Shown here: piece by piece, positions 19,215 through 27,104 of the stretch | Numbering within the stretch: the stretch's first letter is position 1 | How the letters are laid out: every line of letters starts with the position of its first letter | DNA from: Betaproteobacteria bacterium HGW-Betaproteobacteria-3 | GTDB lineage: Bacteria; Pseudomonadota; Gammaproteobacteria; Burkholderiales; Burkholderiaceae_C | Length of the DNA stretch: 64,000 nt | Direction of reading: 5' to 3' | NCBI GenBank assembly: GCA_002842205.1 | Contig: PHCI01000029.1 | Coordinates: 1-64,000 of the forward strand | Translations under genes and position numbers: made by a program | The notes under the pieces: generated by a model | Database searches by the model: none | What the model saw: the letters and a program-made list of their open reading frames with translations, nothing else | Told to the model about the DNA's origin: nothing

Positions 19215-20192
19215 TCAGCGTTTGCCCGACGGTGCCGCGGGCGCCGTGCGCAGGCTCAGCGCCATGGTCACGGCCAATATCCCCACCACCACGCCCAACG
19301 AGACGAGCACCGGGATCTTGACCACGTCGATGAGCATCATCTTGCTGCCGATGAACACCAGGATCACCGCCAGCCCGTAGCTCAGCAGGTGAAACCGGGC
19401 CGCCACGGCCGCGAGCAGGAAATACATGGCGCGCAGGCCCAGGATGGCAAAGACGTTGCTGGTCAGCACGATAAAGGGGTCGTTGGTGATGGCGTAGATC
19501 GCGGGGATCGAGTCCACCGCAAAGATCACGTCCGTCAGCCCCACCAGACAGATCACCATGAACAGCGGGGTGGCGATCCGGCGGCCGCGCTCGACCGTCC
19601 AGAACTTCTCGCCGTCATAGGACTGGCTCACCGGCAGCACGCGGCGCAGCAGTTTCAGGGCGGGGTTGCCCTCCAGGCTCTGCGCCTGGCCGGCGGCCCA
19701 CCACATCTTGAGGCCGGTGAGGACCAGGAACGCGCCAAACAGGTACAGCACCCAGTGGAACTGCTGCAGCAGCCATCCGCCGAGCAGGATCATCACGGTG
19801 CGCAGCACAATGGCGCCGATGATGCCGATCATCAACACGCGCTTCTGGAACGCGGGCGGCACCGCAAAGTAGGTGAAGACCATCAAAAAGACAAAGATGT
19901 TGTCCACCGCCAGCGATTTCTCGATGAGATAGCCGGTGAGGAACTCCAGTGATTTTTCGTTGGCCATTGCGGCCGAACCCGTCGTGTCCTTCACCGCCCA
20001 CCAGAACAGGGCGTTGAAGGCCAGGCTGACCACCACCCACACGACCGACCAGCGCAGCGCCTCGGGCACCGTCACTGCATGCGCGCCCTGGGTTCGCAGC
20101 ACCGCAAAGTCGACAAAAAGCGCCACAACGACGATGGCCACAAACGTGACCCAAAGCCAGGTGGGCGCCACCGTGGTGAACAGGGAATCCAT
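19215..20192 (-). CDS. alx: TerC/Alx family membrane protein, Mn2+-riboswitch controlled
   Basis: The 325-residue protein has about nine hydrophobic segments and the long-type TerC features: FVDFAVL in the first helices, SLAVDNIFVFLMVF and FAVDSIPAIYAIT, whose acidic residues in membrane helices are expected to handle metal. Alx in E. coli is linked to manganese export. The ATG at 20192 is preceded on the minus strand by a GAAAGG Shine-Dalgarno (20205-20200). That site is paired in a hairpin, and a yybP-ykoY aptamer lies further upstream. Despite the family name, no tellurium function is implied. Confidence 0.9.
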   Translation of the reverse strand: MDSLFTTVAPTWLWVTFVAIVVVALFVDFAVLRTQGAHAVTVPEALRWSVVWVVVSLAFNALFWWAVKDTTGSAAMANEKSLEFLTGYLIEKSLAVDNIFVFLMVFTYFAVPPAFQKRVLMIGIIGAIVLRTVMILLGGWLLQQFHWVLYLFGAFLVLTGLKMWWAAGQAQSLEGNPALKLLRRVLPVSQSYDGEKFWTVERGRRIATPLFMVICLVGLTDVIFAVDSIPAIYAITNDPFIVLTSNVFAILGLRAMYFLLAAVAARFHLLSYGLAVILVFIGSKMMLIDVVKIPVLVSLGVVVGILAVTMALSLRTAPAAPSGKR

Positions 20193-20194
20193 GA

Positions 20195-20241
20195 CAAGAC
20201 CTTTCAGAAAAGACAGTTGCGTCACTGTCCGAAAGGTCTTG
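20195..20241 (-). promoter_or_regulatory. Hairpin sequestering the alx ribosome binding site
   Basis: An 11-bp perfect stem pairs CAAGACCTTTC (plus 20195-20205) with GAAAGGTCTTG (20231-20241), and an inner stem GACAGT/ACTGTC extends it. On the transcribed strand the stem covers the GAAAGG Shine-Dalgarno, and the hairpin ends 2 nt before the start codon. This is the expected translational expression platform of the riboswitch upstream. Confidence 0.8.
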
Positions 20242-20261
20242 CGGGAGAAATTCTGAGGCTT

Positions 20262-20376
20262 CTGCGGGTTCCGGCTGCTACCTGTTTTGATAGCAACGTA
20301 TTGACGAAACACCGGGGCTTTTGGCTCAAAATGCTTTGAATCAAAAGCTCGCTACTCCCCTTTCGGTCCGCCGATG
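20262..20376 (-). promoter_or_regulatory. yybP-ykoY manganese riboswitch aptamer for alx
   Basis: The transcribed strand reads AAAGGGGAGTAGC at 20363-20351, a stem GCTTTTG/CAAAAGC, then the second conserved loop CGTCAATACG at 20306-20297, followed by the stem TTGCTA...TAGCAG. The GGGGAGTAG and GTCAAtACG elements are the hallmarks of this Mn2+-sensing class. Manganese binding is expected to free the ribosome binding site in the hairpin at 20195-20241. Confidence 0.85.
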
Positions 20377-20435
20377 TTATGGATTTTCCCAAGTCCACAG
20401 GCCTTGCAGGGATTGCGCCAATGGGTTCCAATACC

Positions 20436-20560
20436 CCTACGAAGGGGAGTAGCTCCCGTCGTGTGCCGCACAGGGAGGTGTCCGTCCAAGGCCATCGCAG
20501 CACACGGTATCAGCAAGCCGTCAATACGAAGCATATCTTCCGGTTTGTTGGGCACATATC
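20436..20560 (+). promoter_or_regulatory. yybP-ykoY manganese riboswitch aptamer for the divergent terC gene
   Basis: The plus strand carries GAAGGGGAGTAGCTCC at 20441-20456 and GCCGTCAATACGAAGC at 20517-20532, with a GTCGTGTGC/GCACACGG stem between. These are the same two conserved loops as in the leftward aptamer 80 bp away. About 150 nt of leader separate it from the start at 20707; a CGACC/GGTCG-type stem near 20587-20615 may belong to the expression platform. Confidence 0.82.
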
Positions 20561-20706
20561 GCATGACACCATGCCGAGCAAGACCTTCGACCTGGAACCT
20601 GAAACCGGTTCGGTCGAGGCACGCTGGCTGATTGTCTGCAATCCCACCGCGCGTTGGCCATGCCTGTTTCCGGTTGTTCGTCGAAACAACTTGGGAAGCA
20701 CTCGGT

Positions 20707-21411
20707 ATGGAATTCATGTCCACCGCATGGTGGTCGGCACTGCTGGCCATCATCCTCATTGACCTCGTCCTGGCGGGCGACAACGCCATCGTGATCGCGC
20801 TGGCCGCACGCAGCCTGCCCGCTCACCTGCAGCGCAAGGCCATCCTGTGGGGCACCGTCGGCGCCATCACGGTGCGTTCGGTCATGACGATCGGGGTGGT
20901 CTGGCTGCTGCAGATTCCCGGGTTGATGCTCGTCGGAGGTCTGGGGCTGCTCTGGATCGCCTACAAGCTGCTGGCCGACAAGAGCGGCGACGAACACAGC
21001 GGGCCCGTGGCCAGCACCTTCTGGGGCGCGATGAAAACCATCGTGATCGCCGACGCGCTCATGGGCATCGACAACGTGCTGGGCGTGGCCGGCGCGGCCC
21101 ACGGCGCGTTTGACCTGGTGGTGATCGGCCTGCTGATCAGCGTGCCGATCGTGGTGTTCGGCAGCACCATGGTGCTCAAGCTGGTTGAACGCTTTCCCAT
21201 CATCATCCATCTGGGCGCTGCGGTGCTGGCCTTCACGGCCGCCAAGATGGTTGTGGGCGAGCCGCTGCTGGACGCCGTGTTCGATCCGCCCGAGCTCATA
21301 CACACCGCCGCCCGCTGGGCCACCTATGCCATCGCCGTGGCTGGCGTGCTGGGCGCCGGCTGGTGGGCCACCCGGCAGAACAAATTGCAGGACACGGGCC
21401 ACGCGGCCTGA
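20707..21411 (+). CDS. TerC family (YjbE-type) membrane protein, Mn2+-riboswitch controlled
   Basis: The 234-residue protein has about seven hydrophobic segments. Signature blocks are IDLVLAGDNAIVIALAAR in the first helix pair and ADALMGIDNVLGVAGAA in the second; the DN pairs are the likely metal ligands. It is a short-type paralogue of the protein at 35055-35750. The start at 20707 (MEFMSTAWW) has a weak GGGAAG 10 nt upstream; ATG 20716 is the alternative. The riboswitch in its leader points to manganese homeostasis. Confidence 0.9.
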   Translation: MEFMSTAWWSALLAIILIDLVLAGDNAIVIALAARSLPAHLQRKAILWGTVGAITVRSVMTIGVVWLLQIPGLMLVGGLGLLWIAYKLLADKSGDEHSGPVASTFWGAMKTIVIADALMGIDNVLGVAGAAHGAFDLVVIGLLISVPIVVFGSTMVLKLVERFPIIIHLGAAVLAFTAAKMVVGEPLLDAVFDPPELIHTAARWATYAIAVAGVLGAGWWATRQNKLQDTGHAA

Positions 21412-21470
21412 GTCCGGATTGAGTTTTTCCCCCGTTCCCGCTGTCTTCAACCCCAGAAAAGGATTCCAAC

Positions 21471-21917
21471 ATGGACAAGATCGTTGTGTACGTGGACGAT
21501 GCCGCCTACGCGCTGCAGCAGCTGGCCCCGATGCTGGGGGCCAACGCCCCCACCGGGTGGATCGTGGTGGCGTGTGCGCCGCGCATCACCCGCCGCATCA
21601 GCAAGTGGGTGAGCCACAGCGCGCGCGAGAACTGGCGTGCCAAATGGTCCGAGAAGCTGTTCGGGCAGATCACGCCCACGCTGACCGCGCGCGGCGACAC
21701 CGTCACGCCCGTGCTGGCCCAGGGCCCGCTGATCGAGCTGAGCGCCAGGTTGCTGCGCGAGCACGGCGCGATGCGGGTGCTGGACGCGCGGCGGCCCAAA
21801 CTGGGGCAGGATTTGCGGCCCGTCACCGCCAACCAGCCCGAGGGCAAGGACGGCCTCTGGACCCTGCCAGGCGCCGTGGCCGGGCTGGGCGTGGTGCTGG
21901 TGCTGGCCGGCGAGTAA
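21471..21917 (+). CDS. Uncharacterised protein downstream of terC
   Basis: I do not recognise the family. The 148-residue product begins MDKIVVYVDDAAYALQQLAP, which resembles the first strand and loop of a universal-stress/Rossmann-like fold, has a basic middle (RRISKWVSHSARENWRAKWSEKLF), and ends in a hydrophobic stretch GAVAGLGVVLVLAGE that could be a short membrane anchor. It starts 59 bp after the terC gene with a good AAAGGA Shine-Dalgarno, so the two are probably co-transcribed and share manganese control. Confidence 0.6.
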   Translation: MDKIVVYVDDAAYALQQLAPMLGANAPTGWIVVACAPRITRRISKWVSHSARENWRAKWSEKLFGQITPTLTARGDTVTPVLAQGPLIELSARLLREHGAMRVLDARRPKLGQDLRPVTANQPEGKDGLWTLPGAVAGLGVVLVLAGE

Positions 21918-21963
21918 GCCCGTGCGGCACCGGCCGCCCCGGCCAGTGCTATCCTGCACAGCC

Positions 21964-22317
21964 ATGAAGCTTCTATTCAAATGGCTGTTGAGTGCGGTGG
22001 CACTGGTGCTGGTGGCGCAGCTTTACGACGGCGTGCAGGTGCAGGGCTTTGCCGCCGCGCTGATCGCCGCCTTCGTCATCGGGCTGCTCAACATCGTGGT
22101 GCGCCCGCTGCTGGTGGTGCTGACGCTGCCGGTCACGGTGGTCACGCTCGGGCTGTTCCTGTTTGTGATCAACGCGCTGATGTTCTGGGGCGCCGCGAGC
22201 GTGCTCGACGGCTTTCAGGTGCGCGGCTTTGGCGCGGCGCTGCTGGGCTCGCTGATTTACTCGGCCCTGGGCCTGGTGATCGACTCAGCGCTCGAGCGCC
22301 TGTTCCCTAAACTTTGA
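21964..22317 (+). CDS. Four-helix membrane protein of the YvlD / 'phage holin family'
   Basis: The 117-residue protein is made almost wholly of four hydrophobic segments, with the family block AFVIGLLNIVVRPLLVVLTLPVTVVTLGLFLFVINALMFW. Despite the database name 'phage holin superfamily IV', this is a chromosomal family with no phage context here. The last 33 bp overlap the end of the convergent BepA-like gene. The ATG at 21964 is preferred over an in-frame upstream start at 21922. Confidence 0.85.
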   Translation: MKLLFKWLLSAVALVLVAQLYDGVQVQGFAAALIAAFVIGLLNIVVRPLLVVLTLPVTVVTLGLFLFVINALMFWGAASVLDGFQVRGFGAALLGSLIYSALGLVIDSALERLFPKL

Positions 22318-23853
22318 CTCCACCTGGCGCAGCCGGGTGTCGATGATCGACGCCTCGATGTGGTCGCCCGGCTGCGCGTTGGCCCCGGTGCGCCGCACCA
22401 GGTCTTGCGCCGCCTTGAAGCGGTCCACCGCGGCACCGTAGTCGAGCATGGCCACCTGCGCCTCGGCCTCGGCCCGGATCGCGCGCACCGCCTGGCCCCG
22501 CGCGCCGTACACGCTGCCCAGTTGCTGCCAGGCGCCCGCGTCCTGTGGTCGCACCGCCACCCAGTTTTGCAGGCGTTCGGCCTGGTCGGCCAGCGCCGCC
22601 GGTTGGCCCATGACGAGGCGGGCCTGGCCCAGCATCAGCAGTTCGGGTCGGCCGGGTGCGTCGGGGTCGAGCAGCGCGGCGGCGCGCACGGGCTCGCCCG
22701 CGGCGAGTTCGATCTCGGCGCCCAACAGTTGTGTGAGGCGTGCCGCCGCGGCGTCGGTGCGGGTCAGCGGCACCAGCCGCTTTTGCAGCGCGCGGGCCGC
22801 GCCGGAGTCGCGCATTTGCACCGCCGCCAACGACGCCGCGTACAGCACGGCGGCCTGCCGCACCGGGGGCAGGCTGGCAAAGTTGGGGGCGTCGGGCTCG
22901 GCCACCCAGTTGCGCAGCGTGTCGATGCCCGGGCGCGACAGCACGCGCGCCCGCGCCGAAAGCATCACATGGTCCAGCATGGGCCGCAGCGGGGGGCCAG
23001 GCGGCAGCAGTTGCTGGCGCGCCTGCATGTCGGCAATGCGGGCGGTGGTGAGCGGGTGGCTGCGCAGGTAGGGAAAGCCGCCGCTGTCGTTCAGCTGCGA
23101 GGCCTTTTGCAGCTTCTCGAACATGGTGACAAAGCCCTGCGGCTCAAACCCGGCCTGCGTCATGACGCCGTAGCCGACGCGGTCGGCCTCGCGCTCCATG
23201 TCGCGTGAAAAGCTAAGCTGCCCGGCAATCGAAGCGGCCTGGCTGGTGGTGATGATGGCGCTGGCCGCCTCGGGGTTGCGGCTGGCCGCCAGCACGCCCA
23301 GGATCATCGCCCCCAGCAGCCAGGGCGACTGCTGGCCCTCGCGGGAAATCATGCGCGCGATGTGGCGCTGCGTGACGTGCGTCATCTCGTGGCCCAGCAC
23401 CGACGCCAGTTCGGCGCGGTTGGCCACCACCGCCAGCAGCCCCAGGTGCAGGCCGAAATAGCCGCCAGGCAGGGCAAAGGCGTTGACCGAGCGGTCGCGC
23501 CCCATCATGATGGTCCAGGCGAAGCGCTCGGCCATCTCGGGGCTGAGTTCGCCGCGTGCGCGCGCCGCCGCCAGCAAGGGTTGCCAGATGCCCTGCACGT
23601 ATTCGCCCAGCAGCGGGTCGTCGATGTAGTCGGCGTCGCGGTAGATTTCGCGGGCAATGCTGTCGCCCAGCCGCCGCTCGGCGCTGATCGTCATCTCGCT
23701 GCCCTCGCCCAGCGAGGGCAGGCGCGTCGGGGACGGTGGAGGTGGCGTTTGCGACTGCACAGGCACGGTTGCGCTCACGACTGCTACGCAACCGATAGCA
23801 AACAATGCCCTTTTGACGAGGACAATCAATGGTTTTTGCTTGAAAATTTGCAT
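22285..23853 (-). CDS. bepA: M48 metalloprotease with TPR region (BepA/YfgC family)
   Basis: The 522-residue protein has an M48 zinc protease domain with HEMTHVTQRH (HExxH) near residue 160 and the third ligand region SRDMEREADRVGY, followed by TPR-like helices in the C-terminal half (LQNWVAVRPQDAGAWQQLGSVYG). BepA is a periplasmic chaperone-protease for outer-membrane assembly. A signal peptide is expected, and the N-terminal KQKPLIVLVKRALFAIGCVAVVS serves as one. That segment is encoded by a copy of the dispersed AT-rich repeat (23792-23850), so the native start may have been replaced. ATG 23853 is the only upstream ATG in a plausible place. Confidence 0.88.
   Translation of the reverse strand: MQIFKQKPLIVLVKRALFAIGCVAVVSATVPVQSQTPPPPSPTRLPSLGEGSEMTISAERRLGDSIAREIYRDADYIDDPLLGEYVQGIWQPLLAAARARGELSPEMAERFAWTIMMGRDRSVNAFALPGGYFGLHLGLLAVVANRAELASVLGHEMTHVTQRHIARMISREGQQSPWLLGAMILGVLAASRNPEAASAIITTSQAASIAGQLSFSRDMEREADRVGYGVMTQAGFEPQGFVTMFEKLQKASQLNDSGGFPYLRSHPLTTARIADMQARQQLLPPGPPLRPMLDHVMLSARARVLSRPGIDTLRNWVAEPDAPNFASLPPVRQAAVLYAASLAAVQMRDSGAARALQKRLVPLTRTDAAAARLTQLLGAEIELAAGEPVRAAALLDPDAPGRPELLMLGQARLVMGQPAALADQAERLQNWVAVRPQDAGAWQQLGSVYGARGQAVRAIRAEAEAQVAMLDYGAAVDRFKAAQDLVRRTGANAQPGDHIEASIIDTRLRQVESKFREQALER
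23792..23850 (-). repeat. Dispersed AT-rich repeat, copy R4, encoding the BepA-like signal peptide
   Basis: Read on the minus strand the core is CTCGTCAAAAGGGCATTG then TTTGCTATC. It covers codons 2-21 of the metalloprotease gene and encodes the VKRALFAI segment. Confidence 0.7.
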
Positions 23854-23954
23854 GAAGCGCCATCTCGCGGCCAAACCGGGGCGGCCGACCGTGCCCGTAT
23901 GATCCTCCCATCCCGTGAACGTTCTGTAAACCATCGCAACCCGCACCTTACGCC

Positions 23955-24485
23955 ATGAGCACCCGCCCCACACCGCCCAGCGCCAGCCCGCTCACCCATT
24001 TTGACGCCCAGGGCCAGGCCCACATGGTGGACGTGGCCGGCAAGGCCGCCACCCACCGCGTCGCCACGGCCGGCGGCCGCATCGAAATGCAGACCGCCAC
24101 GCTGGCCCTGATTGCCGGTGGCACCGCCAAAAAGGGCGACGTGCTGGGCATCGCGCGCATTGCCGGCATTCAGGCGGCCAAGAAAACCAGCGACCTCATC
24201 CCCCTGTGCCACCCGCTCGCGATCACCCGCGTGGCGGTGGACTTTACGCTGCACGACGCCCCTGACGCTGCCAGCCTGCCCGCCGTGTCGTGCACCGCCA
24301 CGGTCGAAACCGTGGGCCCCACCGGCGTCGAAATGGAAGCCCTGACCGCCGTGCAGGTGGCGCTGCTCACCATCTACGACATGTGCAAAGCCGCCGACCG
24401 CGGCATGACCATCACCGGCGTGCGCCTGCTCGAAAAGCAGGGCGGCAAGTCGGGGCATTTTGTGGCGGGGCCGGCGCCGGCTTGA
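23955..24485 (+). CDS. moaC: Cyclic pyranopterin monophosphate synthase
   Basis: MoaC converts the MoaA product to cyclic pyranopterin monophosphate in molybdenum-cofactor synthesis. The 176-residue protein shows [65 protein letters not shown] and [10 protein letters not shown], covering the active-site histidine and lysines. It stands apart from other moa genes, divergent from the metalloprotease with a 101-bp spacer. Confidence 0.96.
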   Translation: MSTRPTPPSASPLTHFDAQGQAHMVDVAGKAATHRVATAGGRIEMQTATLALIAGGTAKKGDVLGIARIAGIQAAKKTSDLIPLCHPLAITRVAVDFTLHDAPDAASLPAVSCTATVETVGPTGVEMEALTAVQVALLTIYDMCKAADRGMTITGVRLLEKQGGKSGHFVAGPAPA

Positions 24486-24518
24486 TCGTCGAATGCGCTT
24501 TGCATACAGTCGCACCGT

Positions 24519-24920
24519 ATGAGCCTCAATTTCACGCCCTTGGGTGACGCGCTGGCCAGCCTGGGGCGCGGGTTGGCGCGACGACAGCATGACCCGGCCG
24601 ATGAAGAAGTCAGAGACGCATGTATCCAGCGGTTTGAATATTGTTTTGAACTGAGTTGGAAGATGCTCAAACGCCAGATAGAAGCCGAACTGGACGACTC
24701 CACCGAGGTGGACAGTTACAGCAAACGCACGCTTTTCCGGGGGGCCGCCGAACGGGGCCTGATCGAGTCGCCTGAGCCGTGGTTTGTGTACCTGGTTCAA
24801 AGAAAAAGAACCTCGCACACGTATGACGCCAAGGTGGCCGCTGAAGTGGCCGCTGTGCTGGACGACTTTGCCCGTGATGCCCGTGCGCTGTTGGTCGCAC
24901 TCACCACCCGCCATGCTTGA
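24519..24920 (+). CDS. HepT-like (HI0074-type) nucleotidyltransferase-associated HEPN protein
   Basis: The 133-residue all-helical protein has the HI0074-family pattern: RDACIQRFEYCFELSWKMLKRQIEAE, KRTLFRGAAERGLI and RKRTSHTYDAKVA. The last carries an R-x4-H arrangement, the HEPN RNase motif, but with Lys where the usual Asn follows the Arg. It overlaps the MNT partner by 8 bp. Such pairs form HepT/MntA toxin-antitoxin modules in which MNT modifies or neutralises the HEPN protein; whether this HEPN protein is an active RNase is not shown. Confidence 0.85.
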   Translation: MSLNFTPLGDALASLGRGLARRQHDPADEEVRDACIQRFEYCFELSWKMLKRQIEAELDDSTEVDSYSKRTLFRGAAERGLIESPEPWFVYLVQRKRTSHTYDAKVAAEVAAVLDDFARDARALLVALTTRHA

Positions 24921-25203
24921 CCTGACCCCGCGCCAGAAAGCCGAAGTTTGCGCCATCGTGGACGCGCACCTCGGGCGCTCGCGTGTGCGCGTGTTCGGCT
25001 CGCGCGCGCAACGCAGGGCCAAGCCCTTTTCCGACCTCGACCTGCTGGTGCTGGGCGCCCCGCTGGGTGCCGCCTTGCGTGGCACTTTGGAAGAAGCGTT
25101 CGACGAGTCCGACCTGCCGTTTCGCGTGGACATTGCCGAAGCCGCCTTGCTCAGCCCCGCGTTCCGCGCCGCGATCGAGCCGCAGGCCCTGCCGCTGGGT
25201 TGA
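24913..25203 (+). CDS. MNT-type minimal nucleotidyltransferase
   Basis: The 96-residue protein has the nucleotidyltransferase core VRVFGSRAQRRAKPFSDLDLLV: the GS pair and the SD-x-D metal-binding aspartates are intact, and a further acidic residue lies in FRVDIAEAA. The length is typical of HI0073/MntA proteins. It is translated from within the end of the HEPN gene, in the order HEPN-MNT. Confidence 0.87.
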   Translation: MLDLTPRQKAEVCAIVDAHLGRSRVRVFGSRAQRRAKPFSDLDLLVLGAPLGAALRGTLEEAFDESDLPFRVDIAEAALLSPAFRAAIEPQALPLG

Positions 25204-25216
25204 ACGGCTGAGACTC

Positions 25217-26917
25217 TCACGGCCTGGCCAGCGCCGCCGCCCAGGCCGCGTGCTCGGCCGGGAAAGCCGCCCGAAAGCGCGCCAGGTGCCACAGGGCGGC
25301 GTCATCGCGGTGGAGCATCACCGCGCTTTCGATCACGCGCTCGATGATGCGCGGCTCGGGCGAATAGTGCAGCAGTGCGCTGGCCTGCGCGAACTGCTGC
25401 GCGGCGTTGCCGGGCGTCAGCGGCGTGGTGGTGAGCGCGGCAAACGCCACCGGGCTGTCAAACAGCCAACTGCCCGACACCTTGGCCAGCGTGTCGGTGC
25501 GGTAGGCGGCGGCGCGCTCTTCGGGCAGGCGGTAGAGCTGGCTGATGCGGTGATAGTCCCATGCGGCGCCAGCCGTTATTACTATTAATAAAATAGCAAA
25601 CAATTGCCATTTGACGGGGACTGAAGGCCGATTTTGTTCATAATTTGCGGTGGCAGCGGTGGCAGCGGTGGCAGCGGTGGCAGCGGTGGCAGTGGTCATC
25701 GTGGTGGCAACGTGCGGCTGGCGCGGCACCCGCCACAGCACCCCCAGGGCCAACCACAGCGCCAGTTGAAACGGCCCGTACCACAGCGGGTATTCCAGCA
25801 AACTGTGCAGCGCCAGCACGGCCAGCACGCTCCAGGCCAGCTGGCGCGCGGGGTGCGCCTCGCGCCAGGGCTGGCCGCGCCACAGCCCCCACGCCACCAG
25901 CGCGCAGGCGGCCAGCGCCAGCGGCAGGCCCAGCTCCACCGCCAGGTGCAGCGGCAGGTTGTGGGCATTGTCCAGAATGTCGCAAAAGCGCTCGCCGCCA
26001 TACAGGTGGGCGTAGTGCGCGTAATCCAGCTCGCCCCAACCCCAGCCGCCCCACGGCTTCTGGGCGATCAGCTCCAGCACATTGCGCCACAGCGTGAGGC
26101 GGCTCGAACAGGCGGGCGCATTGTCCGTCATGCGCTGCCACACGGCCGGATGCCCCAACGCGGCCAACGCCACGCTGAACACGGCGTACAAAGGCAACAG
26201 CGCCATCGCCAAGCGGCGCAAGCCACGTGGCCGGTGCGCCGCCCAAACCCAGGCCAACGCACACAGCAGCACCAGCTCGGCCAGCCCCGTGCGCGATTTG
26301 GACAGCACATTGCCCGCCACCAGCAAAGCGGCCAACGCCCAAGGGGCCAGCGACGCGGCGCTGGCAAACGCCTTGGGAATGCGGGCGCCGGTTTGGGGTT
26401 GGCTTTGCGTCGGCGTTGGGCCACCGGCACTGGCTAGCGGGACTTGCGCCCCCGCACGGGTGCCCGCACCCGCCCACCGCGCCGCCACGAACCACAGCGC
26501 GGCCAGGCCGATGTTCATCAGCGTGGCAAACTGGTTGCGCTGGCGCAGGTTGCCATACACCTCGCCCGCGGGCGGCGTGTTGACCCACGAGGCACCCCAG
26601 CGCGCCAGCGCCGCCAACGGCCCCCCGGCGCCATCGGCCCCCGCCGCCGCCCAAACCGCCGGCCAGCCCGCGAACTGCGCCACACCGATCCCCGCGCTCA
26701 AGCCCGCCGCCAGCAGCCAGCTCGTTGCGGCCAGCCGCACCAGACGGCTCTCGTCGCCCGCCGCCCGCACATTCGCCCCCGGCGCCAGCAGCAACGCCAG
26801 CGCGACGCAGGCCAGCGTGGCCAGCCAGGGCACCACCGCCACCGACGGCCCGCCCGTCCAGGGCCAGAGCCAGGGGAGGGTGAGGAGTACGGCGGCGACA
26901 GCGGGATGGAGTGGCAT
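25217..26917 (-). CDS. PglL/Wzy-type O-oligosaccharyltransferase-like membrane protein
   Basis: The 566-residue protein has about 12 hydrophobic segments and the Wzy_C/PglL pattern: GNLRQRNQFATLMNIGLAALWF, SKSRTGLAELVLL, and a large periplasmic loop with WGGWGWGELDYAHY and DNAHNLPLHLAVELGLPLAL (the catalytic-type His). PglL enzymes transfer lipid-linked glycans to pilin in the periplasm. The N-terminal start MPLHPAVAAVLL (26917) is preferred. Codons about 425-448 come from a dispersed repeat (R5) that encodes a hydrophobic segment KWQLFAILLIVITAG, next to a 9-bp tandem repeat that encodes Ala-Thr-Ala. A second PglL-like gene lies to the right. Confidence 0.85.
   Translation of the reverse strand: MPLHPAVAAVLLTLPWLWPWTGGPSVAVVPWLATLACVALALLLAPGANVRAAGDESRLVRLAATSWLLAAGLSAGIGVAQFAGWPAVWAAAGADGAGGPLAALARWGASWVNTPPAGEVYGNLRQRNQFATLMNIGLAALWFVAARWAGAGTRAGAQVPLASAGGPTPTQSQPQTGARIPKAFASAASLAPWALAALLVAGNVLSKSRTGLAELVLLCALAWVWAAHRPRGLRRLAMALLPLYAVFSVALAALGHPAVWQRMTDNAPACSSRLTLWRNVLELIAQKPWGGWGWGELDYAHYAHLYGGERFCDILDNAHNLPLHLAVELGLPLALAACALVAWGLWRGQPWREAHPARQLAWSVLAVLALHSLLEYPLWYGPFQLALWLALGVLWRVPRQPHVATTMTTATAATAATAATAATANYEQNRPSVPVKWQLFAILLIVITAGAAWDYHRISQLYRLPEERAAAYRTDTLAKVSGSWLFDSPVAFAALTTTPLTPGNAAQQFAQASALLHYSPEPRIIERVIESAVMLHRDDAALWHLARFRAAFPAEHAAWAAALARP
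25575..25645 (-). repeat. Dispersed AT-rich repeat, copy R5, encoding a membrane helix
   Basis: Minus-strand core CCCCGTCAAATGGCAATTG then TTTGCTATT, with the longer flank GAACAAAATCGGCCTTCAG. The copy lies wholly inside the PglL-like gene, without a stop, in the same reading frame as copy R4. Confidence 0.75.
25647..25691 (-). repeat. Five perfect 9-bp tandem repeats inside the PglL-like gene
   Basis: The unit on the plus strand is GCGGTGGCA, repeated five times and followed by a decayed sixth. In the gene it encodes a run of Ala-Thr-Ala. Because the unit is a multiple of three, changes in copy number would lengthen or shorten the loop without shifting the frame. Confidence 0.9.
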
Positions 26918-27104
26918 GGGCAGAAGGCTGAAGGCAGAAGGCTGAAGAGGGTGGCGCGCAAGTGAAAAGACCGCCGCAAGACCGTGCGTGGGTGCGATTC
27001 TCGGGCAATCCGGTACCTCCGGCCGGGGCGGGCCCACGGACAACACTGAACCTCGGTGCCAAAATAGAGTCCATTCCCAAAGCCTGTTCCAAGGAGATCT
27101 GCCC

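Noticed and set aside
20280-20306. Possible further copy of the dispersed AT-rich repeat (TAGCAAC near 20291)
   Set aside because: The TAGCAA and TTGACG pieces here belong to the stem and conserved loop of the manganese riboswitch on the minus strand.
19215-21411. Tellurite-resistance locus from the TerC name
   Set aside because: No other ter genes are present, and both leaders carry manganese riboswitches, so metal export is the better reading.
21964-22317. Prophage remnant suggested by a 'phage holin family' match
   Set aside because: The family is a common chromosomal four-helix protein, and no phage structural, lysis or integrase genes are nearby.
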